This document shows, piece by piece, positions 19,635 to 29,827 of a stretch of 64,000 nt of DNA; the stretch's first letter is position 1, and each line of letters begins with the position of its first letter. Source of the stretch: Emiliania huxleyi CCMP1516 (taxonomy: Eukaryota; Haptophyta; Isochrysidales; Noelaerhabdaceae); assembly GCF_000372725.1 (NCBI RefSeq), contig NW_005200659.1, positions 104,262 to 168,261 of the forward strand. The letters are read 5' to 3'. The translations under genes were made by a program, and so were the position numbers. Under the pieces are notes generated by a model. It was not told the DNA's origin. It was given only the letters and a program-made list of their open reading frames with translations, and did not search any database.

Positions 19635-22534
19635 ATGGTCAGGCTGCGCGACGCGCACTTCTTTCGGAAGGTCCCAGTCGACGTCTCGGAGGGGACCGCT
19701 GTGGGCGGACTCCTCTCCGTAGCCGCGGTCCTCGTAGCTTGCTGGCTCGTGTCGGAGGAGATTAGCGCATACAGCACAGCCAAGCTGACCACGCAGATGG
19801 CACTTGACCACACCGCGATGCCCTCGCCGCTCGGCCCTGCGGCGTACGAGTCGATCCGCGTCAACTTCAACATCTCGATGCTGCGCATCCCATGCCAGTA
19901 CGCGACACTCTTCGTGTCGGACCACGTCGGCGCGCACAAGTCTGGCGGCGCGCGCAACATGCACAAGGTGCGGCTCGACCGGGAGGGACGCTCGCTGGGC
20001 ATGTACTCTCCGCACCGCTATGCGGTGGCGGATGGCGGCCACCACGACGGCGACATGTCGGAGCACATCTTTCCGTGGCACAAGTCACAGCACGCGCAGG
20101 GCTCGGCCAAACACGCGGCCGAGACTGCAAAGGCGGGCCTCTCCGAGCAACAGCGCGAGAAGATCGACCCTGTGGAGGAGAACATGAACCTCGGCTCCGC
20201 CGCGCCCAGGCGAGCCCTCATGTTTGGAGGCTTTGCCGCCATCGCCGCCGCCGCCGCCGATGAGCCCGCCTCTCCCGCCGCCGCCTCTCCCGCCGCCTCT
20301 CCCGCCGCCTCTCCCGCCGCCTCTCCCGCCGCTGCCTCTCCCGCCGCCGCCGCCGCCGCTGCCTCTCCCGCCGCCTCTCCCGCCGCTGCCTCTCCCGCCG
20401 CCGCCGCCGCCGCTGCCTCTCCCGCCGCCGCCTCCCCCGCTGCCTCTCCAGCCGCCGCCTCCCCCGCCTCTTCAGCCGCTGCCTCTCCTGCCGCCTCCCC
20501 GGCTGCAGCTTCTCCCGCCGCCGCCTCCCCCGCCGCCGCCTCTCCCGCCGCCGCCTCCCCCCCCGCCGCCGCCGCCGCATGGCCGNNNNNNNNNNNNNNN
20601 NNNNNNNNNNNNNNNNNNNNNNNNNNNNNNNNNNNNNNNNNNNNNNNNNNNNNNNNNNNNNNNNNNNNNNNNNNNNNNNNNNNNNNNNNNNNNNNNNNNN
20701 NNNNNNNNNNNNNNNNNNNNNNNNNNNNNNNNNNNNNNNNNNNNNNNNNNNNNNNNNNNNNNNNNNNNNNNNNNNNNNNNNNNNNNNNNNNNNNNNNNNN
20801 NNNNATGCTGCGCGAGTGCGAGACGTCCTGCGCTGCACGGGTGCGCGACATGAAGACGGTCAGCCGCATCGCCGCGTGCGCCGCGTGGAAGCTGTCTGGG
20901 GCTTGCGGGGCGTCCGCCGCTTTCATGGCGCGCGTCTGCTCCGGCACGTGCGACGGCGCGGCCGCGCCTGCGCCGGCCGATCCTCCGGCCGGCGGGGTGG
21001 CGCAAGTGCACGCCGACGACCTGAGCAGACAGCAGGGCACCGCTGCCGGCGAGGCAGGCGAGGGCGGCGAGGGCGAGCCGGCTGAGGCGGAGGGCGGCGC
21101 GGCGGCGCAGCTGGGGGTGCGCGGCTCGTGGCGCCCGGCTCTGGCTCCTTCTTCCACCGCCTCACCGCCCGCCGCCCGTGACTGCTGCAGGAGGGCTCGT
21201 ATCGGCCGGGGCCGTATCAGCTGGACGACGGCACCGCGCTCGACGAGCAGGGCTTCCAGGCGCTCGCCAAGTCGAAGGCGGGCGTGATGGTCAACTTCTT
21301 CGCGCCGTGGTGCTTCTGGTCGCAGAAGCTCGTGCCGGCGTGGGAGGCGGTCGGGCGGCGGCTGCACGCGCGCGCCTACTCGCAGTCGTTTGCGTTTGTC
21401 CGCGTCGACTGCACGTCTGCAAAGGGGCGCGACCTGTGCCGCTCGCACTCCATCCACGCGTTCCCGACGGTGCGGACCTACCGCGGGAGCGTGCACGCCT
21501 TTGAGCCGTACGAGTACGGCCGCGAGGAGAACGTCATCTGGCTGCACATGGTCAAGATCGCGGCCGAGGTGGTGGTGCAGCGGATGCACGACGTGCCCGC
21601 CGCCGAGCGGGAGGGGTTCGCCGAGCAGATCACGCACATCTCGGCGGACCTCAAGGCGGCGATGGAGCGGCGGCGGGAGGGGCTCGACGAGGACTGGTCC
21701 GAGGACGCGCTCGGGCCCGAGGAGGAGGTGGCGGAGGACCGCGAGCTGCTCGCGCAGATCGACGACGCGGCCTCGTCCATCCTCGCCGCAAAGGGGGTCG
21801 ACATCAGCCACATCCTGCGCCACGCGAGGGAGGCGGGCTCCGAGGGCGCCGAGGCGCGCGCCGTGCGCGACGCCTCGTCGGACCACGTCCTGGCGCTGCT
21901 GGCCGACGGCGCCAAGCAGCCGTCGCCGCTCGACGAGGACGGCTCGCCGCTCGAGATGTGGGAGGAGGAGGCCGGGCACGAGGGGTGCAACCTGTTTGGC
22001 TACGTCGAGGTCTCGCGCGCGCCGGGCACCATCCACCTCGCGCCGCACTCGAGCCGCCACTCGTTCGACTTTTCGCACGTCAACACGTCGCACCACATCG
22101 ACCACCTCTCCTTCGGCCTCGAGCTCGGCGCCATCGAGCGGCGCGGGCTGCCGCCCGACGTGCGCAAGCACCTGCTCTCGCTCGACGGGCGCGCCTTCAC
22201 CGCCGCGACGGCGCACCTCACGCAGGAGCACCACGTCAACATCGTCCCGACGCGATACCAGCCCGCCGGCTCCGTCGCGCACGTCGAGACGTACCAGTTC
22301 ACCGCCACCTCCCACGCGCGCACCAAGGACACGCTGCCTTCGCTGCTCATCTCGTACGACGTCTCGCCCATCCAGGTCAACATCGCCGAGAGGCGCCAGC
22401 CCACCTCGGAGCTCGTCCTCTCCTTTTGCGCAATCATCGGTGGCGTCGTCGCCGTCTTTGGCATCATCGACGGCATGCTGTACACCGGCTCCGCCGTCGT
22501 GCGGCAAAAGCTCTCCGCAGGCAAGCTGCACTGA
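19635..22534 (+). CDS. PDI5-4/ERV-type thioredoxin membrane protein with ShKT insert
   Basis: Exons are 19635-21116 and 21191-22534. A 74-nt GT-AG intron joins them in phase. The N-terminus is an ERGIC/ERV domain (Phe-Phe-Arg-Lys-Val-Pro-Val-Asp, one membrane helix at residues ~25-42, then Val-Asn-Phe-Asn-Ile-Ser). Next come an Ala-Ser-Pro repeat (20268-20575), an N gap, and a Cys-rich ShKT-like module (Ile-Ala-Ala-Cys-Ala-Ala-Trp ... Cys-Ser-Gly-Thr-Cys). A thioredoxin fold follows with Trp-Cys-Phe-Trp-Ser, so only the first active-site cysteine is present. Last is a COPII-coated ERV domain with a C-terminal membrane helix (Ile-Ile-Gly-Gly-Val-Val-Ala-Val-Phe-Gly). Plant PDIL5-4 has the same ERV-Trx-ERV order and acts in the early secretory pathway; the ShKT and repeat insert is unusual. 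Length across the gap is unknown. Confidence 0.85.
20268..20575 (+). repeat. CCG/CTCCCG simple repeat coding Ala-Ser-Pro
   Basis: Irregular tandem copies of GCCTCTCCCGCC and GCCGCC units encode Ser-Pro-Ala-Ala repeats inside the PDI-type gene. They run up to the N gap, which they probably caused. Confidence 0.9.
20586..20804. other. Assembly gap (219 N)
   Basis: The N run lies between the Ala-Ser-Pro repeat and the Cys-rich module of the PDI-type gene. The frame appears to be kept across it, but the true length is unknown. Confidence 1.
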
Positions 22535-22808
22535 GAAGGCGGCCCGCCGGAGGAAGAGTCGAGCGAGCCGGCCAGGGGCTCGCGCCGGCTCGAGCGAAGG
22601 CAGCCGTGCACAGGGCAGCGGACGATGGATCGGTGAGCTCTGGGAGAGCGCTGTGACGAAGATCTTGTTTCCCGAGCAGGTGTATGTTTTTTTTGCTTGG
22701 CGGGAACGCCGAATTTGGTTCCCCACAAAAACCGTCCAAACCCCCCGCTGCCAGCCGGTGCCGTTGCCGCCGCCTTCGCCGCCGACGCCGCCTCTCCCTC
22801 CTCCTGCC

Positions 22809-24769
22809 ATGGCAGCGCCTGCCGTGGCTGCGCCTGCAGTGGCTGCTCAAAGCGACGACATGTGGGAGACGGCGGGGCACCCTTGGCTCGGCGTGCGAGT
22901 CGCGCGCCAGTTTGGCAAGCGCTGTGCACTCGGGACAATCGTCGCGTGGGCGCCGGCGGACGAGGCGGAGGGCGATCCAGCGCTCTGGCGAGCAGAGCAC
23001 GACGACGGTGATGGGGAGGACCTGGAGGAGCACGAGGTCAGCGAGGCAGTGGCGCTCTACAAGGAGCACCCTGCGGCGGTCCGTTTCGAGGAGCGGGTGG
23101 CCAAGGGCGAGGAGAAGGCGGCGCGCGCGGCAGCCAAGGCGGAGAGGGAAGCTGCGCGAGCCGCCGCCAAGGCTGCGAAAGAGGCGGCCAAGGCCGCCAA
23201 GCAGGCCGAACGGGACGCCAAGGCGGCTGTCCGTGCGGAGGAGGAGGCGGCGAGGGCAGCCGCAAAGGCGGAGCGGGAGGCGGCGAGGGCGGCTAGGGAG
23301 GCGGCCAAGGCGGCCAAGGCGGCGGAAGCAAAGGAGAAGGAGAACGCCAAGCCGCCAAAGGCGCCGCGGCGCCCGCGATCGGCGTACGAGTGCTACGCGG
23401 CCTCTGAGCGGCCAGCGGCGGCGACGGCAAACCCAGGGCTGCAGGCGCCGGATGTGACGAAGCTGCTCGCGGCGACGTGGAAGGGCATGAGCGACGAGGA
23501 GCGAGCTCCCTTCGCAGCCGCGGCGGAGGCGGACACGGCGCGGCACGATGCCGAGTGGGCCGAGTTTGAGAGGCTGTGCTTTGCGTGTGGGCTCGACCCG
23601 ATCGAGGCGAGGGAGCAGCACAAGGTGAAGAAGACTTCCGCCGCCGCCGCCGCCGCCGCCACCGCCGCCACCACCACGGGTGCCGCCGCCGCGGATGCCC
23701 CCGCCTTCCCCACGGACGCTGCCGCCCCTCCCGCCGCCTCGTCGTCTGCCGCCGCCTCGACATCGGCTGCTGGATGCAGCTCGGCGGTGACAGAGGCGGT
23801 GGGGAAGAAGCACAAGGACGGCGAGCCGCTTCGGCAGCTGACGCTGCCCTTTGCGCCGTTGCGGGCGAGTGGCAGCAAGCGCCCCGCTCCCGATGGCGAC
23901 GACGGCGGCGGCGGCGGCAAGGTGGCCCGGATTTCCACCGAGTGGTCGGATCGCGCGCTTGCGGCGATGCGGCTGCGAGAGGCCCTCAAGGTTGCCGACG
24001 CCGCGATCGCCGACGAGCCGCCGCATGCCGCATGCCCTGCGGCGGGCCGTCCCGACCCGTTCCACCTGCTGCCGCCGTGCGGATGGGTCGACGGCGGCCC
24101 CGCCGTCTGCGCCGCCGACGTGCTGGCGGCGTGGGACTTCTTCCAGACGCTCGGCGAGGGCGTGCTCAAGGTCTCGCCCTTCTCGGCGGCCGAGCTCAGC
24201 CAGGCGCTCACCCACCCCGGCGAGCCGCTCCTCCTCACCGAGGCGTCGGTGGCGCTGCTGCGGCTGCTTCTGGACCACTCCGCGCAGCTCGCCTCGGGCC
24301 AGGTGCCGCCGCCGGTCGACACGCGGGTCGTTGCGTCCACGCTCCAGCAACTGCCGCCGTCGGGGGTCGTCACGCGGACCAACTGGCCCGAGGTGCTCCG
24401 CTGCGTGGGCTGGCTGCTGCCAGAGTTCCACGGCGACCCCGCGTGCGAGGCGGCGCTGCTGGCGCTACAGGACTGCACGTACGCAGCGCTGCCTGGCGCC
24501 GAGCGGCTCGCGCTCTTCCGCGCACTCTGCGACGCGTGCCTCTCGACGGAGCCCGTGCGGGCCGCGCTGCGGGAGCGCGCCGAGAGGCACGCAGAGCTGT
24601 CCAAGCAGCACCGCGAGCTGCAGGCCGGCCTGACCAAGCAGCTCAAGGAGGCCATCGGCGCCATCGCGACGCCCGCCGACACGTCCTCGAAATTCGCGCT
24701 TGTCTTTCCGGCGATCGCAGCGCCGTCGGTCACCGTCCAGCACATGCCCGGCGAGGGCGGCGGCGACGG

Positions 24770-24801
<32 letters not shown>

Positions 24802-27407
24802 GCGGCGGCGAGGGCGCGGTGGCCGTCGGCGAGGGCGCGGACGGGAGTGCGGAGCGAAAGCGGCTGCGTGCGGCGGCGACGGAGGCGCTGCTCGGCGCCA
24901 TCGAGCGCCGCTCGGTGAGCGGCCTCGAGGCGGCCATCGCGGCTGCTGTCGAGGCGGGGCACCAGGGCGAGCTAGCGGGCGGGCGGCTCTGGTGCACCTC
25001 CGAGCTGAAGGTGAGAGGAGAGAGGAGAGAGGAGAGAGGAGAGAGCGGCAGTTGATGCTCGCGGCACTCGAAGTGGCCGCGCGGTACTTGATCATCGACT
25101 CGTCCATAGGCGGCGCGCGCGCTGCTGGCTGGTGAGAGCGGGAGGATCTCGTGCGATCTCGTGCGATCTCGGGGGATCTCAGGGTATTCCGCTGATTGGG
25201 TAGGCGAGAGTGTTCGCTTGGCCAAGGTCGAGTGCACGCGGGAGAAGGACGCCAAGTCGCTCGAGGCCTTCGCTGGTCGTACCGCACCTCCAAAGTACCG
25301 AACCAATCGATGGTTCACTCTCGTGGTCGGTATGGTACAGGCGGTCCGCGGGCTCGTGCAGGACCTGCTCAGCTGTCCGGTTCGATCCGAACCCCTCGGC
25401 GTCGATGAGTCGGGGCGGCGCTATTGGGCTTTCGCCAGTGACCCCGGCCGGCTCTGGGTGGAGGCGCCGGCCGGGGCGGCGTGGGGGTGGGCGGCTTACA
25501 TGTCGGCCGCTGCTGTCAAGGCTGTGATCCGGTCGCTCAGAGCGCAGAGCGACCTCAGGCGTGCCCTGGAGCTGCGGCTTCCGCTCCTCACAGGCATGCC
25601 TGATGCCGCCGCCGTGGGCGGCGGAGGTGGCGGGAGCGAGGAGGAGCTGGTCGCGGACCAGGAGCTCTCGAGCCTCAAGGTGTCGGAGCTACGGGAGCGG
25701 CTCAAGGAGCGAGGCCTCTCGATGCAGGGACGACATGAGCAGCTGGTCGAGCGGCTGGCCCACGCCATGGGAGGCGGCAGCTGGCTCTCCTCATATCTCG
25801 CAACATCTTGCAATATCTCGCAATATCTCGCAATATCTCCCCACTAGGCGGCGGCTGGCTCTCCTCCGGCCACGAGCTGCTCGGCTCTCGCGTCGCGCGT
25901 GCCTTTGGAAGGAGGGTGGCGCTGGGCAGCGTGACTAAGTACCTGCCTGCGGACGAGAGCGAGGGCGACCCCGCGCTCTTCCAGCTTATATCTCCCCCTA
26001 TATCCCCATATCTCCCCACATCTCCCCACTAGGCGACCCCGCGCTCTTCCGGCTGGTGCACGACGACGGCGACGAGGAGGACCTCGAGGAGGACGAGGTT
26101 GTGCAGGGGAAAAGCCTCTACGCCGAGCACCCAGCCGCACGCCGGTTCGAGGAGAAGGCCGCCAAGGCGCGCGAGGCCGAGGAGGCCGCCACATCGGTCG
26201 AGCTCGAGGGCTGGCGGCTGGAGGGGCATGCGCTCGTGCGGCGGCGCGTCGCCCGCAGCTTCGACGAGGGCGGCCACACGCTCGGCCTCATCACGCGCTG
26301 GCTGCCTGCGGACGAGGCCTCGGGCGACGGCGCGCTCTTCCACGCCGTGCACGACGACGGGGACGAAGAGGATTTGGAGGAGGACGAGGCGGCCGAGGCG
26401 GCGGCGCTCCTCGAGGCCCTTGGTGCCGAAGCGAGGGCGGCTGCGGCGGAGTGCGCGCGCACGCGGCTGGTGCAGCCCAAGTATGAGAATAAGCAGCTCA
26501 AGAAGGGGGAGCGCGCCGAGGCGGGCCACTTGGGCGTCGAGGGAGCGCGCGCCGAGATCGGTGCGCTCGAGCAGGCGCTGCTCCCCGGCCTGCGGGCGGC
26601 GGGCTCGAGGTGGGTGGCGCCCAAGGCGCGGATCCGCGTGCGCTGGCTGCAAAGCCTCGACGAAGCCGAGCGCGCCTCCGAGCTCGCCGCGTCCCTCGTG
26701 GAGCTCGAGCAGCACTTGCGCGAGTTGCAGAGCGCCGCCGACGTCTCGGAGCGCAAGCCGTGGCGGAGCGATGCCCACGAGTGGCTCGGCCGCAGCGTGC
26801 GGCGCTTCTTTTGGCTCAAGTCGGAGCAGCGCTGGCTGTGCACAGACGCGTCGGTCGGCTCGTGGCTCCCAGCCGAAGGCAGCGACGTCGCGCTCTGGCA
26901 CGTGACGCACGATGACGGCGACCGAAGCTCATTGAGGTCAGGAGGATTCTGTGAGCGTTGTCTTCACACCGGGCAGTCGTGAAATCAGGCGATGAGGAGG
27001 ACCTGGAGGAGCACGAGGTGGCGATCGCGCTCGAGCACTACAGCGAGGGGCGCGCCGAGCCCCTGCCGTCGGAGGCGGGCGCTCTCAAGGCGGCTGCCGA
27101 GGACGAGGACGAGGACGACGAGGCCGGCGGCGGCGAGGCGAGGGAGGAGAGCGGCGGCGACGGGAAGGACTCCCCGACGCTCTGGAGGTCGGCGGAGGCG
27201 CGGGGGCGCTGGCTCTCGGCGCTCGCAGGCGCCCGCACGCCTGAGGTGGTCGCCCTCTGCGCCACTTCGTTGCGCGCGCACACCGGCCGCTACGCACCGC
27301 TCCTCACCAAGCACGGCGAGGCGACGAAGCGCGAGGCGGCGTTCGCTCTCACGGAGGGTTTCTACCACGCGGCCGCGTTTGGCAGCAAGCGCGCGCGGCG
27401 GGCGTGA
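22809..27407 (+). CDS. DDT/WHIM chromatin-remodelling protein with Tudor-like repeats, HMG box and SAP
   Basis: I join 22809-25010, 25052-25131, about 25211-25773, 25848-25964, 26033-26917 and 26989-27407, giving about 1421 residues. Domains in order: Tudor-like unit (~26-76, ending His-Asp-Asp-Gly-Asp-Gly-Glu-Asp-Leu-Glu), basic Ala/Lys/Glu helix (~95-185), HMG box (~187-258), Ala/Gly-rich linker, DDT domain (~433-545), WHIM2 motif (Arg-Ser-Glu-Pro-Leu-Gly-Val-Asp ... Arg-Tyr-Trp-Ala-Phe, ~819-845), SAP (~909-945), Tudor-like units (~949-1000, ~1049-1110, ~1233-1300) and a WHIM3-like helix (~1159-1224). DDT plus WHIM defines partners of ISWI remodellers (BAZ/ACF1 and plant DDT proteins), so a nuclear chromatin role is likely. 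Three introns use GC donors. The small second exon and its borders are the least certain part. Confidence 0.82.
25774..25847 (+). other. GC-AG intron, 74 nt, start duplicated in next exon
   Basis: The first 19 nt of the intron (GCGGCAGCTGGCTCTCCTC) match the first 19 nt of the next exon (25848-25866) with one difference. The remainder repeats ATATCTCGCA-type units and ends ATCTCCCCACTAG. Splicing G|GC ... AG|GC rejoins a Gly codon and keeps the frame into the second Tudor-like unit. Confidence 0.8.
25965..26032 (+). other. GC-AG intron, 68 nt, start duplicated in next exon
   Basis: The first 18 nt (GCGACCCCGCGCTCTTCC) are repeated exactly at 26033-26050, the start of the next exon. The insert between is C/T-rich and ends ATCTCCCCACTAG, as does the intron at 25774-25847. 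Removing it restores Glu-Gly-Asp-Pro-Ala-Leu-Phe-Arg-Leu, matching the other Tudor-like units. Confidence 0.85.
26918..26988 (+). other. GC-AG intron, 71 nt
   Basis: Removing it restores His-Asp-Asp-Gly-Asp-Glu-Glu-Asp-Leu-Glu-Glu-His, the signature of the other three Tudor-like units, which makes these borders secure. Only GCGA is shared between intron start and exon start. Confidence 0.85.
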
Positions 27408-28159
27408 GCGCGCGGGGACCGCGGCGCCGGGGGCGTGGCAGGCAGCGACGAGGCTCGCGCACTCCGCGGCCGCTCCTACCTTCGTTAGTACGGTCCGAGT
27501 GAGCGGTTCGGGAGGACCCGCGCCCTCTTTTTGCTCTGTGTTTGTATGTACATTGCGGTGCGCAGCGATCAATCTGTCTGAGTGTGTCGCACTCGTGGCG
27601 CGCGTTTGTGAGCATTGAGGTGTGCTAGAGAACCCCCACCTCTCGGTCTCGTGTCTATGTACAGTGGGTCTGTGACCTCATCGTGCCGCCAGAGGTATTA
27701 TTGTCCCGCGCTACTCCTGTCTCCTCGCTCCATTCACACGCATCACACGCACCCGGCGCGGATAAAGCATAAATACACCCCATGAAGCATGATCACTGAT
27801 AACCCCCCCCCGAAGGGGATAGCCGGGGGCTAACGGCTATGAAAAGTACTGACGTATGATATAGCCGCGCTTCTCAGTGCTCTCTCCGGTCAAAACAAGA
27901 AGTAAAAACCATTCGCGCCGGAGCGCGGAGGGCGAGACTAGCCCGCAATCCCGCAATGTTCTTCACACTTCACCTTCCCAAAACTAACTTACTAACCCGA
28001 TTTTGAAGATCGCCTCCTCCGTCTTGAACTTGGATGTTGTTGTTGACTGAAAGGCCCAGCGAATGTCAGTCGCGCTGCAGCTCGCGGCGGCGGATGAGAT
28101 TGCGACACTCGAGAGGGTGAAGCTTCTGTGGGCCTCTTCCGGCCGGACGACCGAGCTTT
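27408..28159. other. Intergenic stretch
   Basis: This AT-richer stretch lies after the chromatin gene. There is a C-run with AGGGGATAGCCGGGGGCTA near 27805-27833. A short open frame starts at an ATG near 28062 and could be a first exon of the exostosin gene, but nothing confirms it. Confidence 0.5.
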
Positions 28160-28278
28160 GTTTGCGTTGCCCTACAGTCTCAGCTCCCTATAGTCTCAGC
28201 TAGGTCACTTGTAGTCTCAGCTAGCTGAGACTAAATAGGGCAATGGGGCAAAAGCTGAGACTTAAGGGCAAAGCAAAC
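28160..28278. repeat. MITE-like element or complex hairpin, 119 bp
   Basis: The outer arms GTTTGCGTTGCCCTACAGTC (28160) and, on the reverse strand from 28278, GTTTGCTTTGCCCTTAAGTC are inverted repeats extending through AGTCTCAGCT. Inside are further copies of TAGTCTCAGCT and a perfect 20-bp palindrome, AGTCTCAGCTAGCTGAGACT (about 28211-28230). No clear target duplication flanks it. Confidence 0.7.
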
Positions 28279-28307
28279 AATCCACTTGACGCCCTCTTGA
28301 CCTGTCT

Positions 28308-29325
28308 ATGGTAGCCGGCTTCACTTTCGAGCTCGTGCCAACCAAGCACACCCTCCACCTCGCTTCTACCCGGCCGGAGTGGGGCGCCAACGCCAACAAT
28401 GGCACCGTGCGCGGTATCCAGGTGCAACTGATGACGACGCGGTTTCACATCACGATGCATGCGGTACTCCACGAGCTGGCACACCACCCCTCACGAGTGC
28501 AGCACGGCGGCACCGCTTGCGTTGTGGCCTTGCCTTACCGCACCTGCCCCAACGATTTGAACGAGCACTGTCCTGGCCGGCCGCTTCTGGTCATGGAGCA
28601 GTACACAGACGCCGAGTTGCAGCTTTCCAAGCGCCCGCTCTGCCCTACGCTCTGGGGCTGCGACGCAGACCGCCGGCTGATTCTGCTGACAGCCAGCCGC
28701 CCGCTCTTCTTCCGCAAGAGCTGCATGCGCTCCGCGTCGGTCGATGGCGTCCTCATGGTTCCGTATATGTCTCACGTGCGCTCTGCTGCCATTGCCGCCG
28801 CGGCCCTCCCTCGAACAGTGCGCGTCGCCTACTTTGCGTCCGCATACGGCCACGGCGCCGCACGGAAAAACGGCTTCGACAAGTGGCGCCGAGCACTTGG
28901 CACTGCATGCGATAAGATCGAGAAAAACTACTGCCGAGCTGGCTGCCGCTGCGAGTGAGCTCGGCGAGACCACTGCGTGTGGATACGGCTGGCCGGTCAT
29001 GAATGGTCGGAACGCCGCGGACGCAGTCGAGTTATACGCTGCGTCGGTCTTTTGCCTCATGCCCCCCGGGGACACGATTGTGCGCGGCGCGATCGCGGAC
29101 GCGCTTTCCGTTGGCTGCATCCCCGTCTTCTTACATCCGGCGCAGCAACACATCTGGCCGAGCCACTGGGACGGCAAGCGTGCAAGCGTCCTTTTCGACT
29201 GGAGCGCCTGGATGGACGACAAGATGGGTAACGTCGCAGTTGAGATTGAGCTCGCGGGAGAGCTCGCGGAAGACATTGAGCTCGCGGATGCTGGCCGGCG
29301 GGCGCAGAGAAGGCGGCGCAACTAA
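28308..29325 (+). pseudogene. Exostosin-family glycosyltransferase (GT47), frameshifted
   Basis: Two overlapping frames give one protein. The first (from the ATG at 28308) has the N-terminal exostosin region, including Pro-Tyr-Arg-Thr-Cys-Pro-Asn-Asp and Gly-Val-Leu-Met-Val-Pro-Tyr. The second has the donor-binding hallmark Phe-Cys-Leu-Met-Pro-Pro-Gly-Asp-Thr, then Asp-Ala-Leu-Ser-Val-Gly-Cys-Ile-Pro-Val-Phe. The switch falls at a run of five A near 28922-28926, where a one-base indel would join them. GT47 enzymes build cell-surface glycans in the Golgi; no membrane anchor is visible here, so the 5' end may be missing. The stop at 29325 may be read-through intron, since 29394-29614 continues in exostosin style. 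A sequencing error is as likely as a true pseudogene. Confidence 0.72.
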
Positions 29326-29393
29326 AAGCCTGGGGGTGAGCGTGGGCGCGCCGCGGCCTACGGGCAACTGGTCACCGTCCATGGGCACGTCCA

Positions 29394-29614
29394 TGGGCGT
29401 GGATGTGTTCCGGGGGCTATTGCGGGTCCCCGCGCATCACGTGCGTGAGTTGCAGCGTGCGGTCGCGGACGCCGCGCCGAGGGTGATCTACCGCGGCGAC
29501 CGCTTGCCCACAGACACGATGTCCAGCCCCGACGCGGTGGACATGCTCGTGCGCGCATTTGACGCGCATGCCAGTGCGCAGCAGCTATCTAGCAAGATAG
29601 CAGAAAGAGACTAA
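29394..29614 (+). CDS. Probable 3' exon of the exostosin gene
   Basis: An open frame reads Val-Asp-Val-Phe-Arg-Gly-Leu-Leu-Arg-Val-Pro-Ala-His-His-Val-Arg-Glu-Leu-Gln and then Ala-Pro-Arg-Val-Ile-Tyr. This resembles the end of exostosin domains, where a leucine-rich helix follows the donor-binding region. It ends at a stop at 29612-29614. The joining intron is not resolved. Confidence 0.45.
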
Positions 29615-29827
29615 AGCACTTGGAGCACTTGGAGTGCACGAAATAGCGTGCTTCCTCTTGATCACAGCGGTTTGCGCTCCAATTTTCTCGCGAGGCTCCT
29701 CCCCCTGGGCCCGGCGGCCCTAGGCCGCGATACTACTTCCATGGGTGCCGCCAGCATTCCGCTGCTCGTGACCCATGCCTGCCTCCCTCCCGACACTGAT
29801 CCCGACGCGGTTGTGTGCTCCCGACAG

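Noticed and set aside
20018-22810. A 930-codon minus-strand frame
   Set aside because: It is antisense to the PDI-type gene and spans the N gap; high GC leaves antisense frames open.
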